Source of the DNA: Amborella trichopoda
Lineage: Eukaryota; Streptophyta; Magnoliopsida; Amborellales; Amborellaceae
Reading direction: 5' to 3'
Length of the DNA: 64,000 nucleotides
Assembly (NCBI RefSeq): GCF_000471905.2
Contig: NW_006499799.1
Location: 1,277,339-1,341,338, forward strand
The notes under the pieces were generated by a model. The model did no database searches. It was not told the origin of the DNA and saw only the letters and a list, made by a program, of their open reading frames with translations. The translations under genes were made by a program, and so were the position numbers. Shown here one piece after another: positions 11,132 through 22,328 of this stretch (its first letter is position 1; each line of letters opens with the position of its first letter).

Positions 11132-12172
11132 CCCGTGCCGGAGTGGAACTGGGAGTACATCTTTATGGATTTTGTCTCTGGCCTGCCTAGAACAAATTCA
11201 AGACATGATAGCATTTGGGTCATTGTGCACTGGCTGACCAAAGCTGCCCACTTTCTGTCTATTCGCATGACGTACACTTTGGATCGACTGGCCCAGTTGT
11301 ACATTAAGGAAATAGTGCGGTTGCATGGAGTTCCGGTCAGTATTGTATCGGATATGGATACTCAGTTTACTTCTAAATTTTGGGCTAGGCTACAGTCAGC
11401 CATGGGGACGAGACTCACCTTTAGCATTTCCTTTCACCCCCAAACTGATGGACAATCGGAGAGGACCATCCAAACCCTGAAAGATATGCTGAGGACCTGT
11501 TTCATTGACTTTATAGAAAGCTGGGATGACCATTTACCGCTGATTGAGTTTGTTTATAATAATAGCTTTTAAGTCAGTATTCAGACGGTGAAGCCCTATA
11601 TGGAAGGACATGCAAGTCACCTATCTGTTGGGACGAGGTTGGTGAAAGAAAGTTTTTGGGGCCAGGTAACCACAGATAAGATATCACTAATTCGAGAAAG
11701 GCTTAGGACAGCTCAGAGTCGGCAAAAGAGTTATGCCAATAACCGAAGGAGAGATCTTGAATTTGAGGAAGATGATCAAGTTTTCCTAAATATCTCACCA
11801 ATTAAAGGCATTATGAGATTCGGCAAGAAACGAAACCTGAGCCCATGTTACATCTGACCATTTGAAATCCTGGAAAGAATCGGAGGTGTCACTTACAGAC
11901 TTGGCTTACCACCCGAATTGATAAACGTCCATAATGTCTTCCATGTATCATCACTACGAAAATATCAGCCCGACTCATCCCATATCTTGAAATATGAACC
12001 TTTACCAATCAGGAAGGACCTATCCTTCATTGAGCAGTCAATTTTGACACCGGATAGAAGGGTACAAGTCTTGCGAAACAAGAAGGTTCCTTTGGTCCAT
12101 ATATTATGGCAGTACCATTCAAGAGAGGAATCTACTTGGGAATGAGAAGACAATATCAGAGAAAAATATCCA
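11132..12172 (+). pseudogene. Chromovirus integrase core and C-terminal chromodomain-like tail
   Basis: Integrase inserts the DNA copy into the chromosome. The D-D-E core is visible: MDFVSGLP (first Asp), [10 protein letters not shown] (second; SDRD is usual) and [12 protein letters not shown] with the Glu. A stop at 11570-11572 separates it from 11588-11857 (GPY/F-like region, FGKKRNLSPCYI) and 11918-12145 (NVHNVFHVSSLRKY, then LVHILWQYHSREESTWE). The final block matches the degenerate chromodomain end of Tekay/Del elements (LW..HS.EE.TWE). A TGA interrupts right after it. Confidence 0.9.
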
Positions 12173-12220
12173 TAACTTTTTCAGTAATCAGGTACACAAA
12201 TTTAAAGGACTAAATTTATT

Positions 12221-12230
12221 TAAGGGGAGA
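12221..12230 (+). other. Polypurine tract of the chromovirus
   Basis: AAGGGGAGA, about ten purines, lies immediately before the second LTR. It is the expected primer position for plus-strand DNA synthesis. Confidence 0.7.
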
Positions 12231-13959
12231 AGAACAATCCTAAACTTTCAAAAATAAAAAATAAAAATAAATAAATAAATATATATATATATATATATAT
12301 AATAAATATAAATAATTCTTTATAGTGTGATGGTCCATATAAGTATTATTGTCCTTAGGGACCATTACCACTTTGTTAAAAAAAAATTTCCTTTCATTAC
12401 CACGTCCTTTAGTGGGCGTGGGCTTTAAACGTTTCATGTGTAATATAATTGTTACACCTCATGTATGAGGTGTAACGTAATAAAATACTATAATAAGGTA
12501 TCTTAAGAATTTAAATAGGAAAGGCGAGGACTCCCAACCTAGAAACTTTTTGAGATCTTTCTCTCTTTAATCAAAACGCAATGAGCTCTTTCTCTCTCTA
12601 GTCGAATTTTTATCGAAAGCTCCGTCTCAAATATTTTAGGTAAGTGACTTCATTATCTTGAAAAATAATCCGTTCTTTTTAAAAATGAAATCAAATAATT
12701 ACTTCTGCTTATTATCATGAATTTTAGGCGCGATAAATTTTATGCGCAAGCGACCTCATTATTTTGAAAAATAATCTTTTTAATAAAATTGCGATATTTT
12801 ATCTATGTTAGAAATTTTAAATGCTATAAATTATTAGAAATAAATTTACTTTTTTTTCTTGTCTATTGTTAGAGAATTTTAGATGCTGTAAAATTGTTAG
12901 AAATAAATGTGNNNNNNNNNNNNNNNNNNNNNNNNNNNNNNNNNNNNNNNNNNNNNNNNNAACTTCATGTGAAAATGACTGCCTTATTATTAGAAAACTA
13001 ATATTTTTACATTTGATTATAGCATTATCTGTGAAATGTTTATTTACAAATTGATATGCTATAAATTGTGATAATTCCATATTTTTTAATTTCTATAAGA
13101 GTTTTTTTTTTTATACATATTAGATTGGAAATTATGCTAAAATCTCTTTACGAACTGCTACCTTTCTAAATTTGAGCCCAAAATATTTGACTGGTTATTT
13201 TTTAAATGTTATTGAAAGTGATTGTTATTAATGGTTTCAGTGAAATTCATATTAATAATTTTAGTGATATGTTGAGTACATGATATTGCTGCTTTCGAAT
13301 GTTTAAAGAGATATAGAAATACTTTAAGTATGCAAGTGGACTCATCCGGTTCGCCGGTGAGGTATAAGTGGACCTATCCTGTACGCCAGTAGGGATTAAG
13401 TGGACTCATCCGGTACACCAGTGAGGTATAAGTGGACCTGTAGGGATTAAGTGGACCTATCTAAGACGCCGATAGGGATTAAGTGGACCCATCAGAACGC
13501 TGATGGGGTATATAGGTGACCTACTTGGGATACTAGTAGGATATTTTGTGAAATCTTTTGAATTATGCACTGACGTTTAAATGTTATACGCATTTCAATT
13601 ATTCGAATTATACTTAATTATGCATTTTTTAAAGTGAAACTGTTAATGCATTTATGTTAATAGATATGCTTTTTGAAAATATTGATATCTTTCAACCATG
13701 ATTATTTTTAGGATTATGATGATCACTTACTGAGTAGCCAAACTCATCAAATTATGGTAAACATTTTTTCAGGATAACTGCGGTTTCATTTTGACTGCTC
13801 TTTCGGATCAACTCTGGAAGATATTGTAGTTGTGCTTAAACTTTCTTTTGTTAATTTGTAAGAATTCTCCATTGTAAATTTGTCCTATCAAGAGATGTAT
13901 AAATGTTTTGACTGTCACATCTCTGGAATATTAGTATTGTAAATTCTTGGGGCGTGACA
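12230..13959 (+). repeat. 3' LTR of the nested chromovirus
   Basis: The full-length copy, about 1.73 kb including a 49-N gap, ending GGGGCGTGACA just before the GCATA repeat. Relative to the first LTR it carries a perfect 12-bp inverted repeat at 12451-12476 and an AT-rich microsatellite at 12262-12302. Its last ~115 bp (13842-13959) are missing from the first LTR. Confidence 0.9.
12912..12960. other. Assembly gap (49 N) inside the 3' LTR
   Basis: The homologous stretch of the first LTR between the same anchors is about 66 bp. The gap is therefore probably about 17 bp longer than drawn, with AT-rich content. Confidence 0.95.
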
Positions 13960-13964
13960 GCATA

Positions 13965-14440
13965 ATAACAAGGTCTACCCATTTGAGAAGGAGTGGGCCC
14001 TTGCGCTATTTCGATTATTATTCGAATAGAACATGATCGAGCTCCTCAAGACAAAGTTCCCAGAGCAATCTGAGCTCGATACTCAAGCAAATTACTGTGC
14101 TTACCATCAAAGGGTCAGCCACCCCACAAATGACTTCTTCATACTATAGGAAATTATCGAGGCCCTAATTCAGAGGGATCAGATCAAGCTTGAAGAGTTG
14201 AAGACAACTTTAGGGGCAGCAGAAGCCACCCATGCAGTGACGATCCAAGCAGAAGATGAGAACCCTCGTTTCCTTCACGCTTTTTTTGTTATAGTGCTTC
14301 AGGAACGACTAATCACACCAAAACTGGCAAGGGAGCTCCGACGCCTTTCTCGGGAACCTGAGGACCGTTGGTGCCCATACCACCAGCTATGGGGGCATTA
14401 TGTGTTTCCATGATATAATCACAAAGAAAATACAGGAATG
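13965..14440 (+). pseudogene. Tat gag C-terminal part (continues after the nested insertion)
   Basis: Continues the gag interrupted at 6946: KEWALALFRLL, then YCAYHQR with a later Thr/Asn pattern, IEALIQRDQIKLEEL, and a second WCPYHQLWGH motif. The intact counterpart at 57444-57700 reads YCAYHRRIGHPTQECYTL, a Cys/His cluster found in Tat gag/protease proteins. TAG at about 14010 and 14149 and a TGA at about 14411 break the frame. The Cys/His spacing suggests nucleic-acid binding, but I cannot assign it to a named zinc-finger class. Confidence 0.75.
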
Positions 14441-15590
14441 TCAAGAGTCTTACAACGTTCCAGTAATTCATCCCAAAGTCACTGCTCCACCGGTAAGAGA
14501 GGACCTCCCAACACAAGACCTTCGTAATAATGATTCAGATACTGTTGAACCCTTGACTTCCCAGCCATGGATGGTCCACCATGGGTGCAGCAGACTCAAG
14601 TCCTTAAGGCGAGAGGCAGTTCACCAAGCTAGGGTTGTTAACAAGCCTAGAGACATGAATCAAGCACCACCACTGAACACCAGAAGAAGACGGGCACCAA
14701 GGGTTGTTCGCCAAAGAAACAAGACGGCTCAACCGCCAGTCGAGCAGGAATTTCTCAGGCTTCTTCCCCCACTGCCAACTTTACTAGACTTCATCCTAGG
14801 CACGATCCTCCTTCCTTCCCCATCCCATCAAGAGGACATCCTCGAGTCATCTTCTCCTCAGATCATGTCCAATGAGGGTGACGACGTTAAAAGCATTCTC
14901 TAATGGTCTAAGCAAGGGAAAGACCTAAAAGGTCCCCCCGCAAATGTCCAACCCTGGTGAAGACGTAAAAAGCTACCCAAATCGGTTCGATGAGGGGAAT
15001 GACCTTAAAAGTCCGCCACCTTCTGACCCTTCTCCTTCTTCGTCTTATGCTTCTCATCCTTCTTCCCCAATGTCTCCTGCAGGTACAATCATGAAATGTC
15101 CAGACTTCGAAGCTCTCGATAGAGAATTTGAAGGAATCAACATAAGCAGGATGCAACAGAAGCGGTTGAAAAAGACCCTGGTCCAGGCAGCTGGATTCTT
15201 AACAGTTGCTGACGCCCTGGCAGCTTGAGCTAAAGTAGAGCCACCGTTCTCAAAGAAGCACAAAAAGTCGAAGCCAAAGAAACCCCAGTGGCACCTTAAA
15301 CCCGACTTCGAGCAGAGATTGAAAGAATCAAGGGGGTAAAGCTTCTAATCTCAAGAAGCTTGCCACATGGCACAAGTCTATGAAGTACCAGCTAGCGCAG
15401 GGAAAATGCTACAGACACCCGTGTAAAGACCGCGTGATTCATACGAGGATGCTCCTCACTCCACAATCGCCGAATCTCAAATCAAACCCCTACAACTTCA
15501 TATGTTGTCCACTTTGTAGGTTGACCCTTCTATCCCTCGGTTCAACAAAGGTGCGGAAATCATGACTTACCCTGGAACCCTCTTTGAAGA
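14441..15590 (+). pseudogene. Tat gag-pol linker, including where protease would be
   Basis: Open fragments at 14400-14903 and 14944-15228 match 58418-58900 in the second copy (RRRAPR, PPVEQEF, LPPLPTLLDFI, FEALDREFEGINIS). I see no D-T/S-G aspartic protease motif in either copy, so protease is too divergent, deleted, or shifted out of frame. The peptide is Ser/Pro-rich. 'acgttaaaagcattc' and 'gacgtaaaaagct' phrases recur as short internal repeats. Confidence 0.6.
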
Positions 15591-17191
15591 AGAGATGTCA
15601 GAATCATCGGTCTTTGCACTTGAGATGAACAAGAGGCCCTCAAAAGCCGATGATGAGGAGTTGCAAGAGGCCCCGAAAGAATTGTTAGAAGGTGGTCAAG
15701 CCCTAGCTGACGAGCTCAAGGAGATAAATCTTTGAGACAAAGCCGACCCCAGGCTCGCTTTCATTTCAGCGAATATGTATCCAGAAGAGAAAGGAGATTT
15801 CACTACTTTCTTGTGAGAAAATCGAGACATCTTTGCCTGGCATTATCATGAGATGCCTGGTTTAGACCCTCAAGTCGTCGTTCATCATCTTGGCATCGAT
15901 CCAACTGTCAAACATGTTAAACATAAATCAAGAAGGTTTAGGACTGACCTTGAAATGCAGATAGATGCCGAGGTGACCAAACTCAGACAAGCAGGCTTCA
16001 TTCGCGAAGTCAAGAATCTGAATGGCTAGAAAATGTTGTTTTAGTCAAGACGAAGAATGGGTAAATCAGGGTTTGCATTGACTTCTGCAACCAGAATACC
16101 ACCCTTCCTAAGGATGACTTCCCGTTGTCATTCACCGCGATGCTCATCGACTCTACGGCTCACTGTCAAATCTTTTCCTTCATGGACGGGTACTCCGGGT
16201 ATAATCAGAAATGGATGGCGCTCAAAGACGAGGAAGCCACTGCGTTCTTAACTCCAAAAGGGCTCTTCTGCTACACAATGATGCCTTTCGGATTGAAGAA
16301 CGCTGGTGCCACATATAAGAGGGTAATGACGACCATCTTCAGAGATATGATGCACAAAGAGGTGGAGTGTTACGTAGATGACTTGGTGGTAAAATCCAAA
16401 GAGAAAGATGCTCACTTGAGAGACCTTGGAAAGGTATTCGAGAGACTACGCCTTCATCAACTTAAAATGAACCCATTGAAATGTGCTTTTGGGGTGCGTT
16501 CAGGAATGTTCTTGGGGTTCATTGTCAGACAATGAGGGCTTGAAGTTGAGCCAGTCAAGATCAAGGCAATCCAAGAATTTTCGTCACCAACCACATTGCG
16601 AGAGCTACACTCTCTTCAAGGGTAGCTGGCGTATATCCGCAGGTTCATCTCAAATCTCTCAAGTCGTTGTAAATCCTTTACACACCTATTAAAGAATGTT
16701 ACTCCATTCATCTGGGGTGAAGCATGTCAGGCAGCCCTTGATGACATCAAGCAATATTTACTTAACCCTCCAGTGCTCTCTACACTAGTGTTGGAAAGAC
16801 TCTCATCTTATATATGACCACTCTTGATGAGTCACTTGGGGCATTGTTGGCACAAAACAATGACGAGGGAAAACAAATAGCACTGTATTATCTCAGCCGT
16901 AGGATGCAAGGGGCCAAGAAGAATTATCATCCTATAGAGAAGATGTGCTTGGCCCTAATCTTCGCAGTACAAAAACTTCATCATTACTTGCTTGGTCATG
17001 AAGTGAAACTCATATCACAAGCAAATCCTGTAAAATTTCTCATGACACGCCCATTCTTGTCAGGACACCTTGCTAAGTGGGCATTATTGCTGATGGAATT
17101 CAACATCACATATGTCCCACAAAAGGCCATCAAGGGCCAGGCCTTGGCTGATTTTCTCGCGGCCCACCCCATATCGACAGAATCTCCCTGA
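15591..17191 (+). pseudogene. Tat reverse transcriptase and first RNase H (broken)
   Basis: The N-terminal RT block is at 15730-16020 (IFAWHYHEMPGLDPQ is split by a TGA; RRFRTDLEMQIDAEV; AGFIREVK). The central RT lies at 16125-16535 with FSFMDGYSGYNQ, MMPFGLKNAGATY and YVDD at 16371-16382, ending at a TGA after LGFIVRQ. RNase H is at 16814-17191: LDESLGALLAQ, YYLSRRM, KAIKGQALADFLAAHP. This is the degenerate RNase H typical of Tat/Ogre elements. Several frameshifts and TAG/TGA codons make it non-functional. Confidence 0.88.
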
Positions 17192-17214
17192 CGAAGAAGT
17201 ATTCTATGCAGAGC

Positions 17215-17640
17215 TTACGCATGCATGAGAATTGTACTTCGACGGAGCCTTCCAATCAGACTGTGGAGGTGCCGGAGTGGTATTCCTAACCACGAAAGGA
17301 GGAGTATTGCCACTTTCTTTCTTTCTCTTCGAGGCCGGTTCTCATAGATAGGCAGAATACCAAGCCCTTATAAATTGGGTTGGAGCTAGCCTTCGACCTA
17401 GACTTGGAGCAGCTCAAGATCTATGCTGACTCTGAGTTGGTTATTCGACAGCTCAAAGGGATCTATGATGTGAGAAAAGACGCAGTCAAGCCTTATCACG
17501 ATAATGCAAAATCGTATATGGCTCAGTTTGAGGATGTATCCTTAAGTCACATTCCCAGGAGGATAAACTCACAAGTTGACGCACTTGCAAAACTCAGAGC
17601 TACAATTCAATTATTCTCATCAGGACCCACTCTTGTCTGA
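17215..17640 (+). pseudogene. Archaeal-type RNase H domain (aRNH) of the Tat element
   Basis: A second RNase H between the ordinary RNase H and integrase is the hallmark of the Tat lineage. Visible blocks: LYFDGAFQS with G-G-AGVVFL, then IYADSELVIRQLKGIYDVR and SHIPRRINSQVDALAKL, where the last contains the final Asp position. A TAG falls at about 17348, where NNEAEYQAL would be, and a frame change follows. The first two catalytic aspartates are still present. Confidence 0.88.
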
Positions 17641-18962
17641 GTGGCAGAATGGAGACACATTGAACTAAGAACCAAGGTAGACACAGATGATGAGAGAAAT
17701 ATCTTGCCCGAGTGCCCTCCTTATTCATTCGGGGCGCTTCTATCAGCTAAAGAAGTAATTAAGACTGAACTAGAAATGACACGAAGTCAAGGAGCTAGGG
17801 TTCGAAACCAAGAACCAGATTTCTTCGACCCAATTGGAAAGAGCTCGCTTTAGACGGTCATTTGATGGTATTCTTCTTAGATGTGTGGACGTGCAAGAGG
17901 CAAATAAGGTGTTGGAAGAAGTACACTCAGGCATTTGTGGACTACACCAGTTCGGTCCTAAGCTCTAGGAACGAATATGCAGATTAGGGTATTATTGGTC
18001 TTCCATGATTGCTGATTCCTTAAACTATGCTATAAAGTGCCAAGTATGCCAAATACCTTCAAGCCTTGATCACCAGCCTCCAGAGCCCTTACACCCTACA
18101 ATGGCGTCATTGCCCTTTTCACATTGGGGTATGGACATTGTAGGACCTATCAACCCTCCTTCGGCACTGGGTCATGTCTTTATTCTAACTGCAACATATG
18201 ATTTCTCTAAGTAGGCTGAAGTTGTTCCTCTTAAGCAAGTTCCTGGGACAATAGTGGCCAACGTCGTTTGACATCACATTATATAGCGGTTTGGAGAGCC
18301 TGACATGATTATCTCAGATAATGGCCTCAATTTCGAAGTCATCATATCATTCGTCTGGTTAACCAATTTGGTTTTGAGTGGAAGTACTCGACTATGTTAC
18401 CACCCTCGGGTGAATGGCTTGTTGGCTGAGGCCTTCAATAAAACCCTGTGTAATTTTTTACGAAAATCGATATTAAAGACAAAGAAGAACTGGAATGAGC
18501 TATACTACTACACAAAATGCTACTGATTCCACGACTTACTCTCTGGTCTATGGGGGTGAAGCAGTTTTAACCCTCAAAATTCAAATCCCTTCACTGCGTG
18601 TCACTATACATCAAGGACTAACCGAAGATGAGAGAGTCAAACTCCGGTGTCAAAAATTGGATGCACTCGATAAAAAGAGGCTAGAGGCTCAGTAGAACCT
18701 CGAACTTAACTAAGGGAGAATGAAGAGGGCTTTTGACAAGTCAGTCAAGGTCCGCTCATTCGCCCGTGGGGATCTAATTCTGGTCATCAAGTGGCCGATT
18801 GTTATGCATAGCCGGTGTAAAGGGAAGTTCGAACCAAAGTGGGAAGGTCCCTTTATAGTAAAAAAATTCTCGCCAAATGGAGCCTACATTCTGGCACATC
18901 CTGATGGAGAGGAGGCAATGCCCCCTATCAATGGGCGATATTTAAAGAAGTACTATCTATGA
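17641..18962 (+). pseudogene. Tat integrase (broken)
   Basis: Fragments in order: PPYSFGALLSAKEVI (17700-17760); CQVCQIPSS zinc-finger half with LHPTMASLPFSHWGMDIVGP (18040-18150, first catalytic Asp); MIISDNGLNFE (18305, second Asp); YSLVYGGEAV (18540); and a well preserved C-terminal domain at 18720-18962 with FDKSVKVRSFARGDLIL, WEGPFIVKKFSPNGAYIL and PPINGRYLKKYY. At least six stops or frame changes interrupt it. The final stop is at 18960-18962. Confidence 0.88.
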
Positions 18963-19734
18963 TGCATATTCAAGAAAAGAGACTCAATGCAAAGCAAGCA
19001 AGACAGTCCAAACAAAGTTTAACTCTTTTCATTGCAGTAAAAAGTAGTTACAAGCCAAAAAGCAAATTATTAAGGAAGTTGCAAGTCTCTTCTATCTGAG
19101 GAAAAGAGAACAGTTGACACCAAAAGTGTTGCTCTTGCATATGAGGATAAGAGAACGATTACAAACCAAAACCCGCAGTGTTGCTCTTGCATCTGAAGAT
19201 AAGAGGATGGTTACAGCCAAAAGAAATGCTCTCTTCATGAAGAAGCAAACCCACCAAAGAAACACCCTCATCGTGAAGAAGAAGCAAAACTACTTGGAGA
19301 GTCAGCTTCAATTCATCTGACGAGCATCATCAAAGAGGATGGTTACATGTCAAAAACTACAATTCATTTCCCAGTCAGATTCAATTCATTTGACGAGTAT
19401 ATCAAACATACAAAGCAGACTTCTCTAGCAAGGAACTGGCCTATGATGGAGAGCATACCCTGTTCACAATGGATGCCCTTCCACGGAACAACATGGACTT
19501 CACTATTGTGCTGGAGGATTTGGCTTCCAACGGGCATCATAAGCCAGGATTTACTACTCGTCACCACCCTCCTCCTACCCAAGACAACATCGTGCGTGAA
19601 CATCACCGCATATGGCTCATTGCTGTGCGCAACAATTACCACATGCGACTCACTGCCACATGTGAGAAACATCGTGTGCGTCATGACACCCACCATGCAC
19701 TGGTAATGCACCGTATGAAGCTAAAACCAGCAGT

Positions 19735-19960
19735 GTCTTCCAAAGGCTAGCGCCGGCTGTGTTGCTAACTCCCAGTGCCGATTGTGTCCTCCAAAGGCTA
19801 GCATGCTAACTCCCAACGCTGGCTGTGTCTTTCGAAGGCTAAGTGTTGGTTGTGCTTCTAACCCCCAGAGTCGACTGCCTTTTTTGAGGGTCAGCACCGA
19901 CTGTGTATTCTAAGTTAGCGTCAGCTGTGTTGTGACTGATCACCTCCCGGTGACTCTTCA
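19735..19960 (+). repeat. Subrepeats 'gccggctgtgttgctaactcccagt'
   Basis: About five imperfect 40-45-bp units alternating 'ggctagcgccggctgtgt' and 'ctaactcccagtgccg'. Confidence 0.75.
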
Positions 19961-20754
19961 TTTTCGTGCCTCCTCGGTTTTGGAGACCGCTCGTTTTCCT
20001 TCATAAGACGCTTCGTCTACCCCATGATTGCATTATTTTCAACGGCAACCGTTCGCCTTCTCGGCAACCTTTCAGCTTCAACGATGGTTTGTCTCCCTGT
20101 GCCCTTCAGATTCTTGTTGAAAACACCCTTCCGCAGCCTAAAATCCTCTTCGACTTCCTCCAAGTTGTCGGGAAACCACTCACACCTATCGAAAAACTAC
20201 CAAAAGCTGTCGGAAAGCCCTAAGCAGCCCTCTGTTGCAATTTTTGACCTCTCTTCCCTTCGCCAAAACTAACAAAACCACGGTCAGAGTTCCCCTATTC
20301 CCCAAAAAAGCCCCTGTGTTGGCTGGGAAACTCCTACAACTCCAATGAAATCTTGCCTCCTTTCTCACAGGCATCTCCTTACTCGGCCGGAACGTCCCCT
20401 GCCTGCTAGCAAACCACCTGCTAACCCTTGCCGGAACACCCTATGTTTGCCGAACCTCCTTGCTGATAATCTCTTTCTCACTGTTAAAACTAAATTCACC
20501 TTAAGTCTTTTTACCCTTCGATGAAAAACAGTGACAATGGGGTTTACCCCTTTTTATAGTTGATTGTTTCCTCAAATTCCCCTCGCAAACTAAGAATCCC
20601 AGCCACGTCCAAGGAGGCCAAAAGTCAATGGGTCGGACTGGGTCGGGTTCTGATTCGAGGCTTGAGGCAAATTTTACCACCGCCCATGAAATCCTATGCA
20701 ATAGAGACTAGGACCGAATCGAGCTCGAGTCAAGACCCGAACACTAACCCACAC

Positions 20755-21010
20755 CTAGTGCCAATTGTATTCTCAACTCAACGCCGGTTGCATTTTTAAC
20801 CCAGCACTGGCTGAGTGTTCAAGAGACAGTGGTTGGGCATCCTCAGTGCTGGTTGCATTTTCAACCTAGCGCTGACTGCATTTTCAATGACCCAGCGCTG
20901 ACTGAGTGTTCAAGAGATAGTGGTTGGCCGTTCTCAGTGCCGGCTGCGTTTTCAAAAAGCTTAGCGTCGACTAAGTGTTCAAGGAACAGTGTTGGTCTTT
21001 CTCAGCTCCG
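20755..21010 (+). repeat. Subrepeats 'cccagcgctgactgagtgttcaa'
   Basis: Six to eight units of about 30-40 bp around 'agcgctgactgagtgttcaag' and 'agtgccggctgcgttttcaa'. They are related in wording to the array at 19735 and loosely to the array at 53244. Confidence 0.75.
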
Positions 21011-21429
21011 ACTGTGTTTTAAACATTCCATTACCGAACACCCTACGCTAGAATCGTGTGTGTCCTACCATTGTTATTCCCAGTCAAGTTACACCTTGAC
21101 TGTGGCCTATTATCCCCAGTGGTGTGGTATCAGGTCGTTCAATTCAAGCCATGACTTCTCATCCCCAGTAGAAGTCATACTCGTATTGCAGCTCATTATC
21201 CCCAATGAAGTTAGGATCGTTTTTATTACTGTTACCCCAATGGGTATGGTTCACACCTAGCTGGGTCATCTTCAATGAATTTGTTCTCTATTGAGTACTA
21301 TTTTTCATCTTTAAAGGAATCGTACCTGTCTCCTTATTCCCAATGAAGTCATCATTCCCATCTGAACCCCTTGTCTCCAAACTATTTTATCCCCAGGGAG
21401 TTAGATTGCTATCTACAAGACCTATTCCC

Positions 21430-21850
21430 ATGAAGCTTCACCTATATGGCGACCCACACAATGGTCCATGTTGCATGACCTTAAACTGCACAGCTGTGGT
21501 CTAGGTGCACGACCCTAAACTGCATGGTCCAAACTATACGACCTTAAGCTGTCGCAGAGGTCTAGAAGCACGACCCTAAACTACGCGATCTAAATGATAT
21601 GACTCTAAACTATAGTGTACGCTCTGTCGCATGACGTTAAAAGGCCCAACACCATGGTCCAAACTATATGACCTTAAATTGTAGCGGAGGTCTAGTCGCA
21701 CGACCTTAAACTGCGTGGTCCTAGTTGTATAACTTTAAACTGCATAACTATGGTCCAAGCTATATGACCCTAAGCCATAGTGCACGTCCTGACCGCATGA
21801 CCTTAGTTGATTTGCAAAGGTCAAAGAGGCGCGACCTTAAACTCACCCCC
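21430..21850 (+). repeat. Subrepeats 'gcacgaccttaaactgc'
   Basis: About ten units of roughly 30-40 bp built on 'catgaccttaaactgcatggtcca' and 'gaggtctagtcgcacgaccc'. A single late copy recurs at about 22160-22270. Confidence 0.8.
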
Positions 21851-22328
21851 TCATATGCGCACACATCTTTTACATCCATTTTCACACATGTCTTCCCTAA
21901 CCGACCCATTTGTGGGTGCACACCACCTTCATTACCTCCCCAATGAATCTATTTATTTCATTATCCTTTATCATTCCCCAGTGAGTCTAACTCGTGCTCA
22001 CAAAGTGGCGAACCATCCCACCACCCATACTCATCATTAACTAGTGGGTCATCTCTTTTCACCCACCTTTCGTACATCATCCATCTTTCACAGGTTGCCT
22101 CGTGCCATCTTCCCAAAGTGAGCTAAAACCACTACAATACTCACTCCATGGCCTCTACAAGCTGCAATTTATAACCATCACGGTCCAGCTGTATGACCTT
22201 AAATTGCAGTACACGTCCTTATCGGATTACGTTAGAAGGCTTCGCATAGGTCCTGAAGGCATGGCCCCAAACACGCCTTCACAAAGAAAAAAGAGAAAAA
22301 CATAATAATGGGTATGGTGTATAACTAG

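Larger units (their letters stand above)
6947..13959 (+). mobile_element. Nested Tekay/Del-like chromovirus (Ty3/gypsy)
   Basis: A 7.0-kb element inserted in the Tat gag, flanked by GCATA. LTRs are at 6947-8547 (3'-truncated) and 12230-13959. Internal order is gag zinc knuckle, protease, RT, RNase H, integrase and a degenerate C-terminal chromodomain-like tail. Integrase and tail sequences point to the Tekay/Del clade of chromoviruses. The left LTR runs straight into the gag zinc-finger region, so its end, the PBS and most of gag are deleted. Frame breaks lie in protease, RT and integrase. The LTR pair looks more similar than the outer Tat LTR pair, consistent with a later insertion. Confidence 0.9.

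Noticed and set aside
19364-19711. Overlapping 115-119-codon frames on opposite strands
   Set aside because: Mutually overlapping, no motif, inside the retrotransposon 3' untranslated region.
20829-21260. 143-codon frame in the Tat 3' region
   Set aside because: Runs through a subrepeat array and has no recognisable domain.
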